A stretch of 64,000 bases of DNA from Linnemannia schmuckeri (lineage: Eukaryota; Mortierellomycota; Mortierellomycetes; Mortierellales; Mortierellaceae), in contig JANATG010000001.1 of the NCBI GenBank assembly GCA_029449235.1, forward strand, positions 124,001 to 188,000, in the 5' to 3' direction. Of the stretch, positions 37,201-49,588 are shown piece by piece. The notes under the pieces were generated by a model, which saw nothing but the letters and a program-made list of their open reading frames with translations, was not told the origin of the DNA and ran no database searches. The stretch's first letter is position 1, and every line of letters starts with the position of its first letter. A program made the position numbers and the translations under genes.

Positions 37201-38392
37201 CATCATGAGAGGATTGTGCAGTACATTGGATCAGACATTGAAAAGGGTCACATCAATATTTTCCTGGAGTATGTTCCCGGAGGTTCGATTGCGACGCTGC
37301 TGGCAAACTATGGACCGTTCTCGGAGGTGCTTGTGCGGTCGTTTGTAAAGCAGATTCTGGAGGGACTGGATTATCTGCACGAATGTGATATTATCCATCG
37401 AGACATCAAGGGCGCCAACATTCTTGTCGACAACAAGGGTTGCATTAAGATTTCCGACTTTGGCATCTCCAAGAAGGTCGAAGAGCGTAAGTTGCTTGAG
37501 GGGTATTTTGGTGGCGTTCTTTTAAAGGAAGGAAAAAAAATTGACTGTTTCGGTTTCGAATCACAATGACGAACGATGTGGTGGTGCTGTATTGATAATT
37601 TTTTTCTCTTTTTGTTATGTGGATCAATCGATCGATCGATAGACCTAAAGTCGATCCAGGTCAAGTCAAGCCGACCATCGCTGCAGGGATCGACATTCTG
37701 GATGGCACCCGAGGTGGTGAAGCAGATCGAGACGACCTACAAGGCCGATATCTGGAGTTTGGGCTGTCTTGTCGTCGAGATGTTCACGGGTACACATCCG
37801 TTCCCTCAGTTCTCCCAAATGCAGGCTCTCTTCCAGATTGGCTCTAACTGCACCCCCGACATTCCAGAACACATTTCTGACGACGCCAAGGATTTCTTGA
37901 AGATGGCCTTCGAAGTGTAAGTCTTGATCTGTTTATTGTCTTCGCTGTCATGTGCTCCTCATCTTTTGTTTGTTCCCTTTTCTTTTTCTCCTCTTTTTTT
38001 TTTACGTCGTTTCTTTTGTTGATTTCTGTCTCTGCTGTGGGTTCTTTGGATCGTATCTTCTTTTTCGCTCCTCCTGCTATTGTTTCTGAGTGTCGATCTT
38101 GATCGTCTCCCGTTCTTTTTCATGTTCATGTTTCTTGTTGGATGTGGGCTTGAATCTGATCTCACTGTTTCTCCCCCCTTCTAATCTCTTCTCTCTTTTC
38201 TCTCTCTTTCTCTCTCCGTTCCTCTCCTATCATCTTTTCGATCGCCCGTCGTTCGTTCAAATGACCCACCTCCTTACCTCTAACCACCTGAAATATCGAT
38301 GTAAATTGACCCACTCTCTCAATAGTGATTACCATATCCGACCATCGGCGAGGATCTTGCTGGGTCATTTGTTCATCCAGCAGCTTTCATAA
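34268..38392 (+). CDS. MAP kinase kinase kinase, SAM-RA-kinase (Ste11/Byr2 type)
   Basis: The top kinase of a fungal MAPK cascade (pheromone/filamentation or osmostress type). Eight exons splice in phase: 34268-34463, 34591-34796, 35165-35365, 35493-35540, 35644-35803, 35927-37486, 37643-37916 and 38326-38392, about 903 residues. Domains: SAM (about 40-105: MRQWDDDGIATWLHDNKM ... LKEMGISSLADRIRIL), Ras-association region (from about 218: CIRVFDDGGQSRIVNV), a disordered middle with eleven Glu in a row, and the kinase (about 634-895). Kinase motifs: GAGSFARVSLG, AVKQVEL, HRDIKGANI near 761, DFGISKK and GSTFWMAPEV. This SAM plus RA architecture is that of Byr2/Ste11. Introns flank the activation loop. 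The terminal exon codes only 22 residues, but matches the end of subdomain XI (RPSARILLGHLF). The link from exon 2 to exon 3 is the least certain join. Confidence 0.9.
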
Positions 38393-41098
38393 CTCCTCTT
38401 TACAGAAAATACCAGTAATACAACCGCCATATCGGCTACAATAGACAAATCATCCATTTTTACTTTTCTCTTAACAACTATGTTTCAGGCCCAAGTGTCT
38501 ATCCTTCTATTATTCTGGCGTCTTCGACAAGGTGGATTTCTGGAATAGAGTTTAGCGCTAGAAAGAGACCTGGACGAACGCTCGTTTGTGTGTTATCACT
38601 GCCATCTGGAACACAAAGACAGCGAGGGAAGGAAAGGGAGCATGGGTCCTCTCTCTCCTTGCTCATGATTATCTATTTCACATGAGAAGAAGGTGAATGC
38701 ATTATGTGCTCCAGTTCTTTGATTTAAACGGCCAAGAGGAAAACAGATAGAAAAGTAGGAACGATTCTAGTCTGAAAAAGAGTTGATGAATGATAGTTGA
38801 GGGGAGTGTGCAAGTCAGACTGTAAGAAACTTGATGCGGTCTCAGACATGGTGAATAGAGAAGTGGCGAGGCGAAAAGTAGAGACGTGTGGAGTGCGAGT
38901 ATAAAAAAGAGGAACCTGGTTGTGAAGTTTAGGCAAAGACGTGAAAAAGCAAACAGACAAGTCGTTTCGCAAGATGTAAGTGAGGATGGCTATGTACAAG
39001 TAAAAGAATAGCCGCGAGGAAGAAGGACTGCTCGATGGCGGGAATGCTTGATTTGCATGCTCTTTTTTATTTTCCTTCTGAAATGGTCAAATAAGGACTA
39101 GTCCCATTTGACAGGCAAACGACAGAAAAGAGATATATGAACAAAAAGCACTGGCCATGCTATAAGCACAGAGAGAGGAGCTCTTTGTGTGTATAAAGAA
39201 TGGATAAAAGGGTAGGCCACAGTATGTGAGTTTGTGGAGATGTAAAGTGGGTTAAACGATCGATATGTTGAATCATATGTATGTCGTTGAGCGATTAAGA
39301 AAATGAGGAAGAAAAAAAAGGAAAGAAAAAAACGGTGTTCAGTTCCTCCGGGGAAGTGTTTCGTTTTTTTCCTCGGGCGGTCAAAGACAAAGAAGAGTCC
39401 TCTACCCTCGTACAGTTCTTTCCTTTTGCGTCCGTTACCCTATTTACTCTATTGACTCTTTTCTCTCTCTCTTTCTCTCTCTCACTTTCTCGCTCTCTTT
39501 ATACACTCTCTTTTCCGGATGAAGAAGCCTTTACCCCATCCTTCACTACTTTAACCCTGTTCTTCAAACTCATCTTCCTTCTTTTCTCTTCTCTCTTTAC
39601 TCTCTTCATTGCTCTCAATCTCCCATCCTCACATCATCTCTCGCAACGGTCATTCCTTTTACTCCTCTGTTCTCATTCACACAAGAATCACCTGACCGTC
39701 TCCTTCTCTTCCCTTCTCGTCTTCCATTTATTCACACTCTTAACACACTTTACATACGCAATCAAACTTGTTGGTAAGATGCCTTTTTCCTTCTTCCACT
39801 CGTTTTCGCTTCACTTCTCTTCTTCCACACCCTTTTGTCGTTATCCACTCCACTCAGTCTCTTTAATTTCCCTCTATTCTCTGCTGTCAATTTGCTAATC
39901 ATCCTTTTTTTTTTTTTTTTTTTTTCATCCCTATTCTCCTTGTTGCTCTTATTAGCAATCAATTGCACCATTGTCTTTGAGCTTCTTTTTTTCTTTCTTG
40001 CTTTCTTTCTGGCAACTTTTCTTTGTTCGCTTCGTCAGCTTCTCTTCTTGTACTTTATATTCATTACACAACCAACCAACACAACAGCAACTGTTTGAAG
40101 CACAAGCGCAAGTGCCACCACTCTTCTCTCTTTTTTTTCTCGCACTTTCTTTGTTATTCTTTCTCGTAAAAGAAGAGCCCTTTCCCTTTTTTGTGCTCCC
40201 GTATCTTTTTTTTTCTGCCTTTCGTTCTTTGCTTGCCGCATTACCGAGCTACTGTCTTGTCATCGGTAAGTCATCTTTACTTTTTCATTCTCTCGTATGA
40301 ACGCTAAACCGAAAGAGAGACGAAGTACTGTATTTGAGGAGTGTAGGAGTATGGCTGGATCAACAAGAAGACAATGAGAAATCAAGAGAGGATGTGTATG
40401 AGAGCAAGAAACCATGCGATGCAAACAAAGGGCATCAAGCACACAGACAGTCTACTTTATTACGATCGATCTTTCCATTCTTCCATCCTTTCATCGCCTC
40501 CTTCCTTCCTCCTTCCTTCCTTCCTCCTTCCATCATCCCCACCATCATCGTTTTCGTACATACCACCGCCTGTCAACAAACAAATCTACCCCTCCTCCAT
40601 TTTACTGTCTGATCTGAGTATGCAATTAGTCGCACCGAAAGGGGAGGCAGGTTAGCTCGACTCTCTGTATTCTTTCTCCTCTTCACCATCACTATTGACG
40701 ACAACAACAATAACAACAACAACAACAAACAAACATTGCAAACTGACGATAAAACATAAACAACATGGGAGTTGATTAACAGAAAATGAAGCAGAATGAT
40801 ATCATTTGCGAAAATGAATGGGCTAAACACAGTAAACAAACAAACAGCGTTATTCGGGAGGCACTCATTCATCATGAAGTGTGCTTGCCGTCTGTGCATC
40901 ATTACTATGTCAAATATTTTTCTGTGTAATCCTGCAATTTATTAACGTCTCTTTCTTGTCTTTCTTCTCTTTCTTCTTTTTTCTCATTTCTTTAATTGAA
41001 TGGAAAAATGGAACAGTCGTTCGTTCACAGCTCACATAAAGACCTTTCTCATAGTCTCATAATATATCCCGACCCGCTTAAAATTCAAATTGATCATC
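38393..41098. other. Long pyrimidine-rich leader of the SAP-domain gene
   Basis: No confident gene. 39420-40240 is strongly T/C-rich on the plus strand (CTCTTT and TTTCTT tracts, a T-run at 39905-39925), and 40490-40540 carries TTCC repeats. The likely content is the 3' flank of the MAPKKK and a long promoter/leader for the downstream gene, possibly with a 5' UTR intron. Open frames here are low-complexity Phe/Ser/Leu strings. Confidence 0.5.
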
Positions 41099-44000
41099 AT
41101 GTTCATGCCGCAACAACGGACCGGGTCTAACAACAGCGCCAACAGCAGTCTGCTCACGCAAGCACTCACTGCTGAACAGGCACAACAGCTCGCCAACACC
41201 CCTAACGAACAGCAACAGCAACAGCAGATGCTCTTGATGCAACAACAACAGCTGTACCAACAACAACTACAACAACAGCAACAACAACATAATCAACAAC
41301 AACTACAACAACATAATCAACAACAACTACAACAACAGAATCCATTTCAACTACTCCCGTCTCCAGCACCCATCGCTGTCAACGCCGCAGAGAGGACGAA
41401 CGCAGCCATCACCACAACCGGATTCATTCCCGGCCACAAGGACGCCGTCAGCGACTTTGGCTCCACTAGCACAGGCGACTGGACCACCTTCTTGGCATCA
41501 GAGAACATGGCCGAGTCCGCCGACGCGGATATGGAGCAATTGCTTCAGCAGGATACCAATGAGGAGAACTGGACAACCGCCAATCGCAACCACTTCAGCA
41601 TGCCCAACCCGCCTTCCTTTATGGACCGAGCCGAGCGCCAGCAAAAGCGTGAGATTCCGACAGATATCCAACAGCAACATATCCGTCAACAGCAGCAACT
41701 CTATCAACTCCAGCAGCAACAGCAATTGCGACTCCAGCTCGAGTTGGCTAGTCAGACACATCTCCCTCAAAGTCCTGCACCAGGTGGCTACACTCCTGGT
41801 CACTACAACCAAAACTCTTACTTCCCACAATACGTCAATGGACTCGGACAATTCCCTTCAGGACACTCCCCAGCTGGTTCCCCATTGTCTCCAGGAAATT
41901 ATGGCGGCGATGACTACTTTTCGTCTCGCGTTGTCACACCCGGACCTGCAGCTTCACCTGGCGGAACCTCTAAGATCAAGTCGAGGCCTCGTCCTTCGAC
42001 TGCAGGTGCCCGAGTGTCCCAGGGTGGCATCAAGGCTCTCTTTGGTCAGGCGATTCCAAAGAGCAGTCGGGCTTCTCTCGATCTCAAGTCCGATCCGGCC
42101 TTGCCGCAGAGTCTGTCTGGTCTGAACCTCAAAGGCGTTGATTCTAAGCTGGGTGCAGACAAGAAGGCATTTGCAGAAACCAGCGATAATAGCGCTGCTC
42201 TCAATGCTGCTAATACTGCTGGTACTCAGCGATCTATCCAGAGTGCGACCACCACCCCAACAGGAGAGGTTCCTCCTACCATGACCCTTGCTGAACGTCG
42301 TGCTGCTGCCGCCACCGCTGCTGCCAGCCAAAAGCAACGGAGGGTCTCTCTTTCAAATACTTCCAACAAAGGCTCGCTTATCCCACCCAACCTTGGACTG
42401 GACGCTCAATCAAAGAAGATACAGCTGCCACCTAACTTGACGCCCGGAAGCGAGTCTTACCCTCTCTCCAGCCCAGCGCTCCTTTCGACCTCAGCCTCGT
42501 CACCCGCGCCCATCCAAATTGGTCGAATTATCCCACGTAACTCTTCCTCTCAGACCCGAACAGAGGAGCAACAGAAGCAGCTGGATGATGCAATGGAGCG
42601 TGTTGACTTTGACGATGTCACTGTCGCCGAGTTAAAGGAAATGTTGCGTCAGCGTGGCAAGCATGGCGGGGGCAAGAAGGCAGACTTGATCAAGCGTCTT
42701 CAAGGAGAGATTGATCAGATCCGTGCCAATCGCAATGGCGGTGGCGCCCGTCCCAATGTGACACCCGGTGCCACGGCTCCCATGCCTATCGGTTCGCCCG
42801 CCACCAACTCGCTTCACCGGACTATGGGAAACATGCACCTTGGATCCCCCCCAACTCATTCTCAGTTGTCTTCGTCCCCCACCAACCGCCGCTTCAGCCC
42901 ATATGGAGCTGGCGCCCCACTGCCTTCGCCTGGTGGCTCTGGTCACGTTGTTGGTTCTCTTCCTGGGACGGTGACCCAAGGTTTCCCTTCTAATGGTCAG
43001 TCCCAGGCTGGACCAGTTCAAGTGCCGACTATTGGGCTCTCAGGCAGTTTCCCAAGGAACATTGCCATGCCTACTGTTCGTGAGACCAGCCCCTTTCCCT
43101 CGGGATCTCCCAGGATGTCGTCGTTGCTCGGATCGTCGTTTATTTCGTCTGACGGCACAGTGCATCAGAACCCTGTCCATCCTCACAACCGTCAACCGAC
43201 ACCTACTGCCAACAACCTTAACAGACGTTCGTCGCCCGCAGGTTACCCCAGCCCAGCCGGAAGCAGTCTTCGTAACAGCCATAGTCCGGAGTCTAATCCT
43301 ATGGAGGAATCGGAGACTACACCGGGAGCTATGGATCAGGATCGACAGAGCCCCGGCACCGTTGATATGGGCATGCTTTCGGAACCCAATCTGCTCCCTA
43401 TGAGTGGAGATGCACTTGCGATGGATACGGCCTTTTTGATGAGCTTGAATGGTGCCGCTGCCGAGGGACAGGACTTGTTTGCTCTTCATGGTGGTCGTGA
43501 ACCCTCTGTCTCGGGTGCTTCTCCCTCGCCCACGCCCTCCTATAGCTCGGCTTCGACTTCCAAGAGCCACTTGCGACAACATAGTCCGCTGAACCAGCAG
43601 TTGGCCTACAACCCTGTCGATTATGGTGCTGGCCAGTCACATGGACTCTATGATGATGCCTGTGTTCCCCACGGTGCCAGCAGCATCGACATCCAACGCG
43701 TTGAAGATGGTACGGATCGCTCCTCATTTTGAACAGGCACTTTTGTCGTGCAATATGAAGGGCCACTGGATAGAAGCTCTAATATGCACTTTTACACTGA
43801 TATATGGTTATAGAATTTCTGACTCTGTCTCCAGCTGCGATCACCGGACACCCTATGGACCACGCACTGGCATCACAGAACGCACCAGGCGGTATCAGCC
43901 AGGTGCTTCAGCGCCAACAGGAGGCATTGAACCAAAAGGCTGCAGGCAACGCGATGACCAGTCAACCACCCAGTTACTTGCATGTCCCCCAACAAGGCAT

Positions 44001-44175
44001 GTTTGATTTCGACAGCCATTTCTCTAACGGCACCAGCAATGAAGAACAACAGCAGCATCAGCCTATTTCGCAGGATGATTTGGATATGTTATTGTTGGGT
44101 TCCCAAGGCGGGATCTCGTTCCACCCGCAGTCATCGTCAAGTGATCCCAACTTTACCAAAGATGGTTTCTGGTGA
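41099..44175 (+). CDS. Polyglutamine and SAP-domain protein
   Basis: Two exons splice in phase: 41099-43709 and 43835-44175, 983 residues. The start is the ATG at 41099 (MFMPQQRTG). Residues 35-80 and 190-215 are glutamine-rich. A SAP motif, a DNA-binding helix-extension-helix, lies at about 503-540 (VTVAELKEMLRQRGKHGGGKKADLIKRL). The rest is disordered, rich in Ser, Pro, Gly and Asn, with many SP and TP sites that could be phosphorylated by CDKs or MAPKs. The exon join gives VEDAAITGHPMDH. The C-terminus has an acidic-hydrophobic patch (ISQDDLDMLLLGSQGG) that resembles an activation segment. Likely a nuclear chromatin or transcription factor; the exact role is unknown. An upstream 5' UTR exon is possible. 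Confidence 0.8.
41209..41338 (+). repeat. CAA/CAG repeat coding glutamine-rich segment
   Basis: Imperfect CAA/CAG repeat with a repeated HNQQQLQQ unit in the protein. It is directly visible and likely variable in length. Confidence 0.88.
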
Positions 44176-44526
44176 TTTTCTTGGTCTTTTATTATATACA
44201 CATTTAGACGGATGCTTTTATTGTTTTGTTTTGCCTGTTTTCATACCAGTACTGTTTCTTTGTTATTGTTCTTTGTCTTGTCTTTTTTCCGAAAACGAAA
44301 ACTTTGTAATATTCCCCGCCTTCGCTAGATATGATAGATAGCCTCATAAAAACTACCATTCCTGTTTTTTTTTTTTCCTGTCCACGCCTTGAGCATGTGC
44401 TGACAATGATATGACATGGTACCGTACTGTAGAATGCGAAAATGAAAGCGCTTATTTTAATGCAATGAGAATGTAAAAGAAAAGGGAAGAGTGTTGTCGG
44501 TAAAACTAAAAAAAATTCCCTTGTTT
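44176..44526. other. Convergent 3' flanks of the SAP gene and SCO1
   Basis: T-rich and A-rich sequence between two converging genes. No gene is seen. Confidence 0.5.
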
Positions 44527-44849
44527 CTATGCAGACACTGAAGAGGTCTCAGAGATCCGCTTCTCGTTCAATTTAGGCAGAATCTTGCCACCTTGCTCCT
44601 TATATTTCCCAATATGGTCCTTGACACTCTGGGACACAAACTCCGCAGTATGATCCTTTGCGTAACAATCAACAAAGGAACCGTCGGGAGCCATGAGATA
44701 GAAGAAGATGGAGTGGTCGACGAGATAGTCTTCTCCGGGGTTGACTTTGGGGGGTTTGGAGAAGTAAACGCGATATGATTTTGCGACGCGGGCGATTTCC
44801 TCGAGTGTGCCTGTCAATCCGATCAAGTCTTTGTGGAAATCTGTCGAAG

Positions 44850-44948
<99 letters not shown>

Positions 44949-46288
44949 GGGGGGGGGGGTAAGATGGATAAAAAAGCGAGGTAGTGATGTTAGTTTTTGA
45001 TGTAGGTATGGAAGTTGATATGTGAATTCTAAGGACGAGAAACGTACCTTTGACGTATTCATTGACCTCTGCGACGGTATCGCGTTGAGGGTCGCAGGTG
45101 ATGAAGATAGGTGTGATCACGTCGCCAATCTCTGGGTCAGCCTCTATTCAAAATGGTTACCATAGGTATAACAATAATAAAGAAAGAAAATTAAATGAGT
45201 GTGCTGGTTGCATTGACAAAATTTGGTGGCGTCAAATATTTTTTGGCGCCCAAATCCCTCCTGATCCCAAATACGGCACATCCGGCCTAGAACAAAGACG
45301 ACGCATTCCGATCACCTCCTCTGTTCTGCACAAACATCCAGTTGCGAAGCATCCTCCCCCTCTACACACCCATGGGCATCACCATTCATCCAGCATTCAC
45401 CACAACAACAAAACAAGCAGAAAGGAACTTACTGACGGTGTCAAGGACTTCAGCCATCTTATCCAACTCCTCAGGGCAGATATCGGGACAGTTTGTGAAT
45501 CCAAAGTAGATAAGCATATAACGTCCCTTGAAATCCTCGTTGGTTGTCCGGATCCCGTTCTGGTCGATCAAAGAGAAGGGCCCACCGATTTTGGGTTTTC
45601 CGTATGTTGTGCTTTCCTTTGCCAAACGTGCTTCTTCCGCTAATTATTTTGAAGATAGAGATAAGGGTGAGATAATGGATCAAATACTAGTTGCAATGGT
45701 GGAGGAGCGATCTTCGATGAATGGAGGAGATTGTGATATGAGAAGAAAGGCGGAGGGAAAGGGAAGGGACGAACCACGGGCGATCTCGACGCGCTTCTTC
45801 TCTTCGCGGAAGTAGAGCAACAATCCTGTTCCTGTTGCCGTGAATACCGCAAACGTCTTCCAGTTCAATGCCTATTTTCATCACACATTCAGATTGAAAC
45901 CAATAAGAAAAAGGATTTGTTAGCTCGAGAAAAAATAACAATATGACAGATCGACAATAAGTGGTAATAGAGTAGATCGCGAAGCAATTGAAGATGGACG
46001 GGGAAAGGGACATACACCGGCGGCACTGGAGATTTGGGCACGGGCACCCTCGGGCTTGGAGCTGAAGCCGCGGGAGACGTTGAGCAAGGGGGAAGGGGCG
46101 CGGAGAGGTGTGACAGGGGTCAGCCTGGGAGCGGCAAAACGAGGAACCGCAGTCCTTCTAATGAAAGCTGAACATGTGAACAAGGGTTGAATGTAATTGG
46201 CTGTCAGCTGTGGTCCTCGTTGGTAAAGCGTGTGATTTGTGGACCTGTGAATGCCATGTTGTCGTTTGTTGGACCTACATCGTAACAT
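44527..46288 (-). CDS. SCO1: SCO1-family copper chaperone for cytochrome c oxidase
   Basis: Delivers copper to the CuA site of Cox2 in the mitochondrial inner membrane. Six exons splice in phase: 46288-46279, 46167-46016, 45871-45775, 45639-45433, 45143-45048 and 44840-44527, 291 residues. A basic, Arg/Pro-rich mitochondrial presequence (residues 1-50) precedes a membrane segment (FAVFTATGTGLLLYF), the copper-binding FTNCPDICPEELDK (Cys about 136 and 140), FITCDPQRD, and the conserved His in LVDHSIFFY (about 230). Exon 1 codes just MLR plus one base. I preferred it over an ATG at 46252 because its donor GTAGGT is far better than GTCCAC; the alternative would give MAFT instead of MLRS. Intron 5 carries a long GA/G microsatellite. 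It is divergently transcribed from QCR2. Confidence 0.92.
44849..44959 (+). repeat. (GA)n microsatellite followed by 12 G, in SCO1 intron 5
   Basis: About 100 bases of AG repeats with occasional extra A (AGAAAG), ending in twelve G at 44948-44959. It lies in the intron 44841-45047, immediately next to the acceptor side on the minus strand, where it reads as (CT)n. Confidence 0.95.
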
Positions 46289-47135
46289 TCTGAATTTTGA
46301 GAAAGTAAGTGTACCGAAACTTGATAGCACCTTCGGGCGAAAGCCATTTAAAAGCATGAAAATTAAAAAAACGTCACCGAAATTCAGTTTACAGATGAAT
46401 AAATCGTATGTCTTACCACATTCAATTTACACAGGGAAGAGAGGAAGGTTCGGAGCAAGTTTGTTTGAGGATCCGGAAATCTCTCTTTGATCGTAACTTC
46501 TCTCCTCTCCTCCCCATCCGACCCCTAATCACACACAACAACGGTAATCATCTCACTTACACACTCTTACACTTACTCTTCTCACTCTCACTTGGTAAAC
46601 ACCTACAGGGGGACAACAACGCCAACAATCCAAGAAACAGAAGCAACAACGAAGGAATCAACACATTCGGCGGATTCAAGGAACACGCCGGAGAAAACGA
46701 AAAATATTGACAGGGGGTCATGACAACAAACACGGAAAATAAGCATAGCGAAGAGAACATCCCGATGGAGAGGCACCGCTGATCGGCTGTCCCTCTTTAC
46801 TTCTCAGCAGCTTCGGGCGTCAGAGACAAGGAAAGGATGACCATCGGCACAAAAGCACCGACACAACCAGAAACAGACATAAACAGTACTCGGACCTATC
46901 CTCAAGGTCTGAGGAAAGGGAACGGACGCGTCCCTTTTCTGTACCTCCGGATCCGAACGTTCCGAACATATCCATACCATACACATACACCATCCCCTTC
47001 ACTCCCACTTCTTTACTCCCTCTCTCTCTTTCCTCTTCACATACACCTCTCTACAGCTATTCACCTTCATCGACTCACTCTCACCTCTTGTCCTTCCTAC
47101 CCCTCCCTTCCGTCGCGTTCACATAACATAGAAAA
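46289..47135. promoter_or_regulatory. Divergent promoter region between SCO1 and QCR2
   Basis: 847 bp separating the start codons of two nuclear genes for respiratory-chain proteins. The QCR2 side (47000-47130) is a pyrimidine-rich leader. No HAP- or other site could be assigned with confidence. Shared regulation is an inference from layout. Confidence 0.6.
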
Positions 47136-49237
47136 ATGTTGTCCATCTCCTCCGCCCGCAAGACCTTGAACTTGGTCCCCACCGTCCTCAAGGCCGGATA
47201 TGCCACTGCCATCTCCAAGACCGGCAACGGTGTCAAGGTCGCTGCCATTGACGAGAGCTCCCCCACCGCCTCCGTCTCCCTCGTCATCAACGCCGGTGCC
47301 CGTTTCGAGCCCAAGGGCAAGGCCGGTATCGCCCACTTTGTCAAGAACTTTGGCTTCAAGGTAACCATCCTTTAGAGCAACTATTCAGGAACGACTGTTA
47401 GCTTTTGTGGCGAACGGGATTCCTACTACTTTTTTTAGGCGTGCGAATCGTTATTTTCAGGAGAGGAGAAGTGCGAGAACTTATCGGAACCGTGAATCCA
47501 CCGCACGAAAGTTACCATATATGCCCTAGCAGGATTATTCTTTTGATGGCCACAGTTGTCATCACACAGGGTTGCAAGGTCATCGATGGGCAATTGGAAA
47601 GAGCGAAAATCGACACACTCGTGGTCTGCAACACATCAAGTTTTGCGTTGCCTGTCGTCAAGAGTGGACCTTCAAAGGGTTCTCTTCGTCGTCCGACTGA
47701 CGGATTTATCCACGGGATAATATAGCACATATGACACGGATTGCCCAAACGAAAGGACCAACGCGCAGGAGTTCAATAATTGCGGACACACGACACGGCT
47801 GACTCCTACCATGAGCCTTCTACCTCATCTCACCTTGACAGAATATCAGAGGAAGCAAGGAAACGCCAAGACTGACCCTCCTCCGTCATTACATATTGCA
47901 AATTGGAATTGTATAGAACAACGGCAAGCGCTCCGCTTTCCGCATTGCCCGCGAGACTGAGCTCATTGGTGGTGTCCTCTCTGCCAACCTTGGCCGCGAG
48001 AACGTCACCTTCACCGCTGAGTGCTTGAAGGAGGATGTGTAAGTCCTTAGTCTTTTCTTAAGCATGTGCATTGGACATGCTTTACATTGGCAAACGGCTT
48101 TGGAGAACCTCACAATTCTAACCAGCCAATCTTTTCAAAATACCAACTTAAAAAACAGCCCATACTTCGTCGAGGTCTTCGGTGACCTCGTTGCCCAGAC
48201 CAAGTTCGCTGAGCACGAGTTCCACGGTGTCGCCCACGAGGTCGCTGCCGAGGCCACCTATGCCGAGTCTTCCCCCGAGATCACCGTCATTGAGGCTGCC
48301 CACAACGCCGCTTTCCGTAACGGACTCGGCAACTCTGTCTACGCTGCTCCCTACGCCGAGATCTCCACCTCGGACTTGAAGAAGTTCGCCGCCGACAACT
48401 TTGTTGCCAACAAGATTGCCCTCGTTGCTACTGGTGTCTCCGAGGCTGAGCTCAAGAACTTGGCCAACTCTGCCTTCAGCCATGTTGCTGCTGGCTCTGA
48501 GGCCAAGGCTGAGGGTTCCAAGTACTACGGTGGCGATGTCCGTGTTGCCCAGAACACTGAGGCTGGTCACGTCGCCGTTGCCTTCCAGGGAGCTGCTGCC
48601 GGTACCCCCGAGTTCTACACTGCCCAAGTCCTCCGCTCCTTGCTCGGAGGTGACCGCTTCGTCAAGTGGTCGACCGCTGGTGTCTCTCCCCTCGCTGCTG
48701 CCGCTGGCAAGATCGGCCACGATGCCCAGATCTCTGCCTTCAACTTTGGATACTCTGATGCCGGTCTCTTCGGAATCTACGCCAAGGCTGACCACAAGAA
48801 CATTGCCGAGGCTGCCAAGTCTGCCGTCGCCTCCTTGAAGGCCGCTTCCAAGTCTGTCTCTGCTGACGAGTTTAAGCGTGCTTTGGCCCAGGCCAAGTTC
48901 GAGACCGCTGCCCGCTACGAGACTCGCGCCGCCTCGACCGAGCTCCTCGCCGCCCAGGCTTTCCAGGGCCAGAAGATCTCTGCCTCAGAATCCCTTGCCG
49001 CCTTCGATAAGGTCTCTGCTGCTGATGTCTCCAAAGTAAGTCCTCCTTTTAGTTTTTGTTGTTCGTATGCTTTTTGTTGCTTTGTCGATCATAAATTGGC
49101 GTAAACTGCCTTCTAATTATTCTCTTTTTTCTTTTCTTTTTCTCCGACAGTTCGCTGCCAAGCTCTTGAGCAGCAAGCCCACCACCGTTGTCCTCGGCAG
49201 AACCTCCGAGCTCCCCTACGGTGATGCTTTGTTCTAA
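47136..49237 (+). CDS. QCR2: Cytochrome bc1 complex core protein 2 (QCR2)
   Basis: Structural M16-peptidase-like subunit of complex III in the mitochondrial inner membrane. Four exons splice in phase: 47136-47360, 47917-48038, 48159-49035 and 49151-49237, 436 residues. It has an N-terminal presequence (MLSISSARKTLNLVP), a first M16 domain from NGVKVAAIDESSPTASVSLV, and GIAHFVKNFGFKNNGKRSAF in the place where active processing peptidases have the zinc motif HxxEH; the motif is absent, as expected for a core subunit. ETELIGGVLSANLGRE follows, and the second domain is in exon 3. The C-terminus is LPYGDALF. Codons are strongly biased to C-ending forms, as in RPL5, indicating high expression. Intron 1 is long (556 nt). 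Core 2 is preferred over MPP-beta/core 1 because of the missing zinc ligands and overall length. Confidence 0.93.
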
Positions 49238-49588
49238 ATCCTCACTTACCCGCTACCCTTTACCTTTCTCTCTCCCACTCATAACTCCCACGACACTTTT
49301 TTCTCTTTTCTATCACTGTGCCAAGAATAAAATATCTCATAGAACCTTCTTCATGCTCCCGCCCTCTCCCGCCCTCTCCCCTTTTTCTAACCAACATACA
49401 CATATATCTCGTTCCCGTTCATGTCATGAATCTTGACGGAACCGAACCAAAAAAAAAAAAAATACAAATTGTCACGCTCATTGACCCATCCCTACTATTC
49501 TTGTGTTGCTATTTATTTTAATTTCTTTGGTTTTTTTCAGTACGTGCTCCAGAAAAAAAGAAAGGAAATGAGGCGACTCGCGTCCTTT
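49238..49588. other. Convergent 3' flanks of QCR2 and the RsfS gene
   Basis: Contains AATAAA at about 49326 for QCR2 and T-rich sequence. No gene is seen. Confidence 0.55.

Noticed and set aside
39335..39898. 187-codon Phe/Ser/Leu-rich frame
   Set aside because: Low-complexity translation of the pyrimidine-rich leader, no domain.
47361..47916. C/D snoRNA in QCR2 intron 1 (TGATGG ... CTGA)
   Set aside because: C box is imperfect, the terminal stem is weak and the guide matches no rRNA segment I know.
48148..48795. 215-codon minus-strand frame
   Set aside because: Antisense shadow of QCR2 exon 3.
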